DNA of 64,000 nucleotides from Candidatus Poseidoniales archaeon (GTDB lineage Archaea > Thermoplasmatota > Poseidoniia > Poseidoniales > Poseidoniaceae). Location of the stretch: contig QQSK01000002.1 in NCBI GenBank assembly GCA_003602415.1, forward strand, positions 66,795 to 130,794. Direction: 5' to 3'. Positions 62,714-64,000 of the stretch are shown here, piece by piece (the first letter of the stretch is position 1; each line of letters starts with the position of its first letter). A program made the translations under genes and the position numbers. The notes below the pieces were generated by a model that was given only the letters and a program-made list of their open reading frames with translations, was not told the DNA's origin and searched no databases.

Positions 62714-64000
62714 ATGCCAGTACACGCTGCAAATCCGGACACCGATGAAATCGGTGCATTCAATCGCCTATCCGCTTCACAGGCAAACACTTGGGAGGAT
62801 TGCCCAAGGCTTTGGTGGTATCAAAACAAGTTGAGATTGAAGTTTCCTCAAACTCCTCCACTATTCTTGGGTAGAGCAGTCGAAGAATGTGTTTGTAGAG
62901 TTTTGATGGAATCACCAGGTCTTGTATTCCCCAACGCTCCGTCCGATGTTCTATCAAATGGTGCAGATAACCTTCTTCCATTGCTAGATAACGAGTTACC
63001 TAATGATTTTGAAAAGTGGTGCGAGGCAAGAGTGGATGCTCATTGGCCGTCGATAAGAGATGAAATGCACGCTGAATGGTCCAAGGATGCTCGTAAATCC
63101 GGTAATTGGCACGATTATTCTATGGAAGTATACCGTGACATGTGCGTTACTGCATTACGAATGCATATGGAAGAAGTTCTAGATTGTCAAACAAATATTT
63201 CAGAGGATGAGCTCAAAGATTGGAGAAATGGAGTAAGACCAGATATTCCTGCACCTGATGCACGAACCAAATCTGGAACTCACCCACTTGCCAAAAGTGG
63301 AGATTGTAGTCTAGTAGAAGCATGGGAAATTGCCAGACCATGGTTTGTAGACCCCGATGCACCACAGTTTTCACTCAACGCAATTCACCCAGAACATTGG
63401 TTCCAAGGAGAGTATGATCTAGTCTACCGACATTGTGGAAAACTGAAAATTATGGATTTGAAAGCTAGTAGAGGCGGCGGGGATAGAAGTGGCAATTATG
63501 TTGAACAACTACGAATATATGCCATGCTATGGTCCATTACTCATTCAGGACAAATACCAGATGTTCTGGAAATTTGGTATGCTGGAGTCGGAGTTAGAAA
63601 GAATGTAGAAGTTCCTTCTGCAGAAGAGATTCAAGAAATGGAAACCAAATTACATGACCTTTGGAATGAGATTAAGGGTACTGAAGTTACTTTGGAAGAC
63701 TGCCCTCCAATACCTAGACCTCTCAGAGGATTTTCAGAAGGAGGAGTGAAAACTGACGACCCTGAAGAAAGCCGATGTTCCAACTGTGATTGGGCGGAAC
63801 TTTGTCCAAATGGAAGCGGAGATGATGATTTGCCAAGTGGAGGAGTTCATCAACCACCAGGCGATGTCAAAACATATGATTTAACACCATTCAGCGAATT
63901 AGTACCTCGTGTGAACATATTTTGCGAGGCCTTTAGTGTCACTAATGTTCCAGATAAAGCACCGAATATCACCATCGAAAAAGATGGTGGTTTTGCATTC
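62714..64000 (+). CDS. Second PD-(D/E)XK Fe-S nuclease, paralogue of the preceding gene (cut by window end)
   Basis: An open frame of 429 codons from ATG 62714 to the window end, with no stop. The start L19-S-A-S-Q-A-N-T-W-E-D-C30 has the same layout as L-S-A-S-S-L-T-T-F-L-R-C30 in the upstream gene. The nuclease site is D235-L-V-Y and M-D248-L-K250, and the cysteines are C30, C355, C358 and C363. The final 30 residues begin another OB-like region (LVPRVNIFCEAFSV). It lies 28 bp after its paralogue, so it is a tandem duplication with divergence; spacing between the metal site and the Fe-S cysteines differs. Confidence 0.8.
   Translation, partial: MPVHAANPDTDEIGAFNRLSASQANTWEDCPRLWWYQNKLRLKFPQTPPLFLGRAVEECVCRVLMESPGLVFPNAPSDVLSNGADNLLPLLDNELPNDFEKWCEARVDAHWPSIRDEMHAEWSKDARKSGNWHDYSMEVYRDMCVTALRMHMEEVLDCQTNISEDELKDWRNGVRPDIPAPDARTKSGTHPLAKSGDCSLVEAWEIARPWFVDPDAPQFSLNAIHPEHWFQGEYDLVYRHCGKLKIMDLKASRGGGDRSGNYVEQLRIYAMLWSITHSGQIPDVLEIWYAGVGVRKNVEVPSAEEIQEMETKLHDLWNEIKGTEVTLEDCPPIPRPLRGFSEGGVKTDDPEESRCSNCDWAELCPNGSGDDDLPSGGVHQPPGDVKTYDLTPFSELVPRVNIFCEAFSVTNVPDKAPNITIEKDGGFAF

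Noticed and set aside
61081-64000. Cas4 of a CRISPR-Cas locus
   Set aside because: No repeats, cas1 or cas2 are present in the window, both proteins are far larger than Cas4 and carry OB-like C-terminal regions.

Overview
The window looks like chromosomal DNA of a marine planktonic euryarchaeon, most plausibly Candidatus Poseidoniia (Marine Group II, Thermoplasmatota). The archaeal markers are Hel308 helicase, replication protein A with its COG3390 partner, ribosomal protein L10e, ABCE1/RLI1, a Cgi121-like KEOPS subunit, an archaeal type IV pilin, a HTH_10 (bacterio-opsin-activator type) regulator, and a prenyl diphosphate synthase paired with a geranylgeranyl reductase for ether lipids. These sit beside genes of bacterial type: DNA gyrase GyrB/GyrA, MutS/MutL, a class II tRNA nucleotidyltransferase and a single-domain voltage-gated sodium channel. 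The group name is inferred from this mix, not from a search.

Layout. 1-5 kb: end of an unidentified gene, a DCC thiol oxidoreductase, a small membrane protein, then on the minus strand a tRNA nucleotidyltransferase, an EF-hand membrane protein and a NaChBac-type sodium channel. 5-12.8 kb: a ParB/Srx-fold putative serine kinase, then a minus-strand run (membrane protein, HTH_10 regulator, isoaspartyl-methyltransferase-like protein, HEAT protein, M61 peptidase), a membrane protein, and thymidylate kinase fused to a long C-terminal extension. 12.8-20.2 kb: an envelope block with a carboxypeptidase-regulatory-like membrane protein, a secreted M28 peptidase, a 1392-aa PKD-repeat metalloprotease and an anchored acidic protein. 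20.2-28.7 kb: aroD, gyrB-gyrA behind a 333-bp AT-rich regulatory region, an isopropylmalate-synthase-family enzyme and an AspA/AstE-type deacylase. 28.7-38.4 kb: hotdog thioesterase, SprT-like protease, two membrane proteins, hel308-cgi121-tldD-tldE.

38.4-46.7 kb: a candidate 32-codon ORF, RPA, the COG3390 RPA partner, a small beta-rich protein, two TadC/GspF-type membrane proteins and a TadA/GspE ATPase; then a SAP-repeat protein and a coiled-coil protein. 46.7-52.7 kb: a protein resembling hydroxymethylbilane synthase, prenyl diphosphate synthase and geranylgeranyl reductase, a pilin, moaA and aroA. 52.7-64 kb: mutL-mutS, a membrane-anchored protein, L10e, RLI1, and two tandem PD-(D/E)XK nucleases with four-cysteine Fe-S signatures, the second cut by the window end.

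Gene packing is extreme. Nine of ten convergent gene pairs have stop codons that abut or overlap, five of them sharing the same TTAR tetranucleotide. Many same-strand neighbours overlap by ATGA. Where leaders exist, starts are preceded by AGGTGA 4-6 nt upstream, and this was used to correct several starts; at least one gene (the M28 peptidase) looks leaderless, with a TATA box about 27 nt from its ATG. No rRNA, tRNA, CRISPR array or insertion sequence was recognised.
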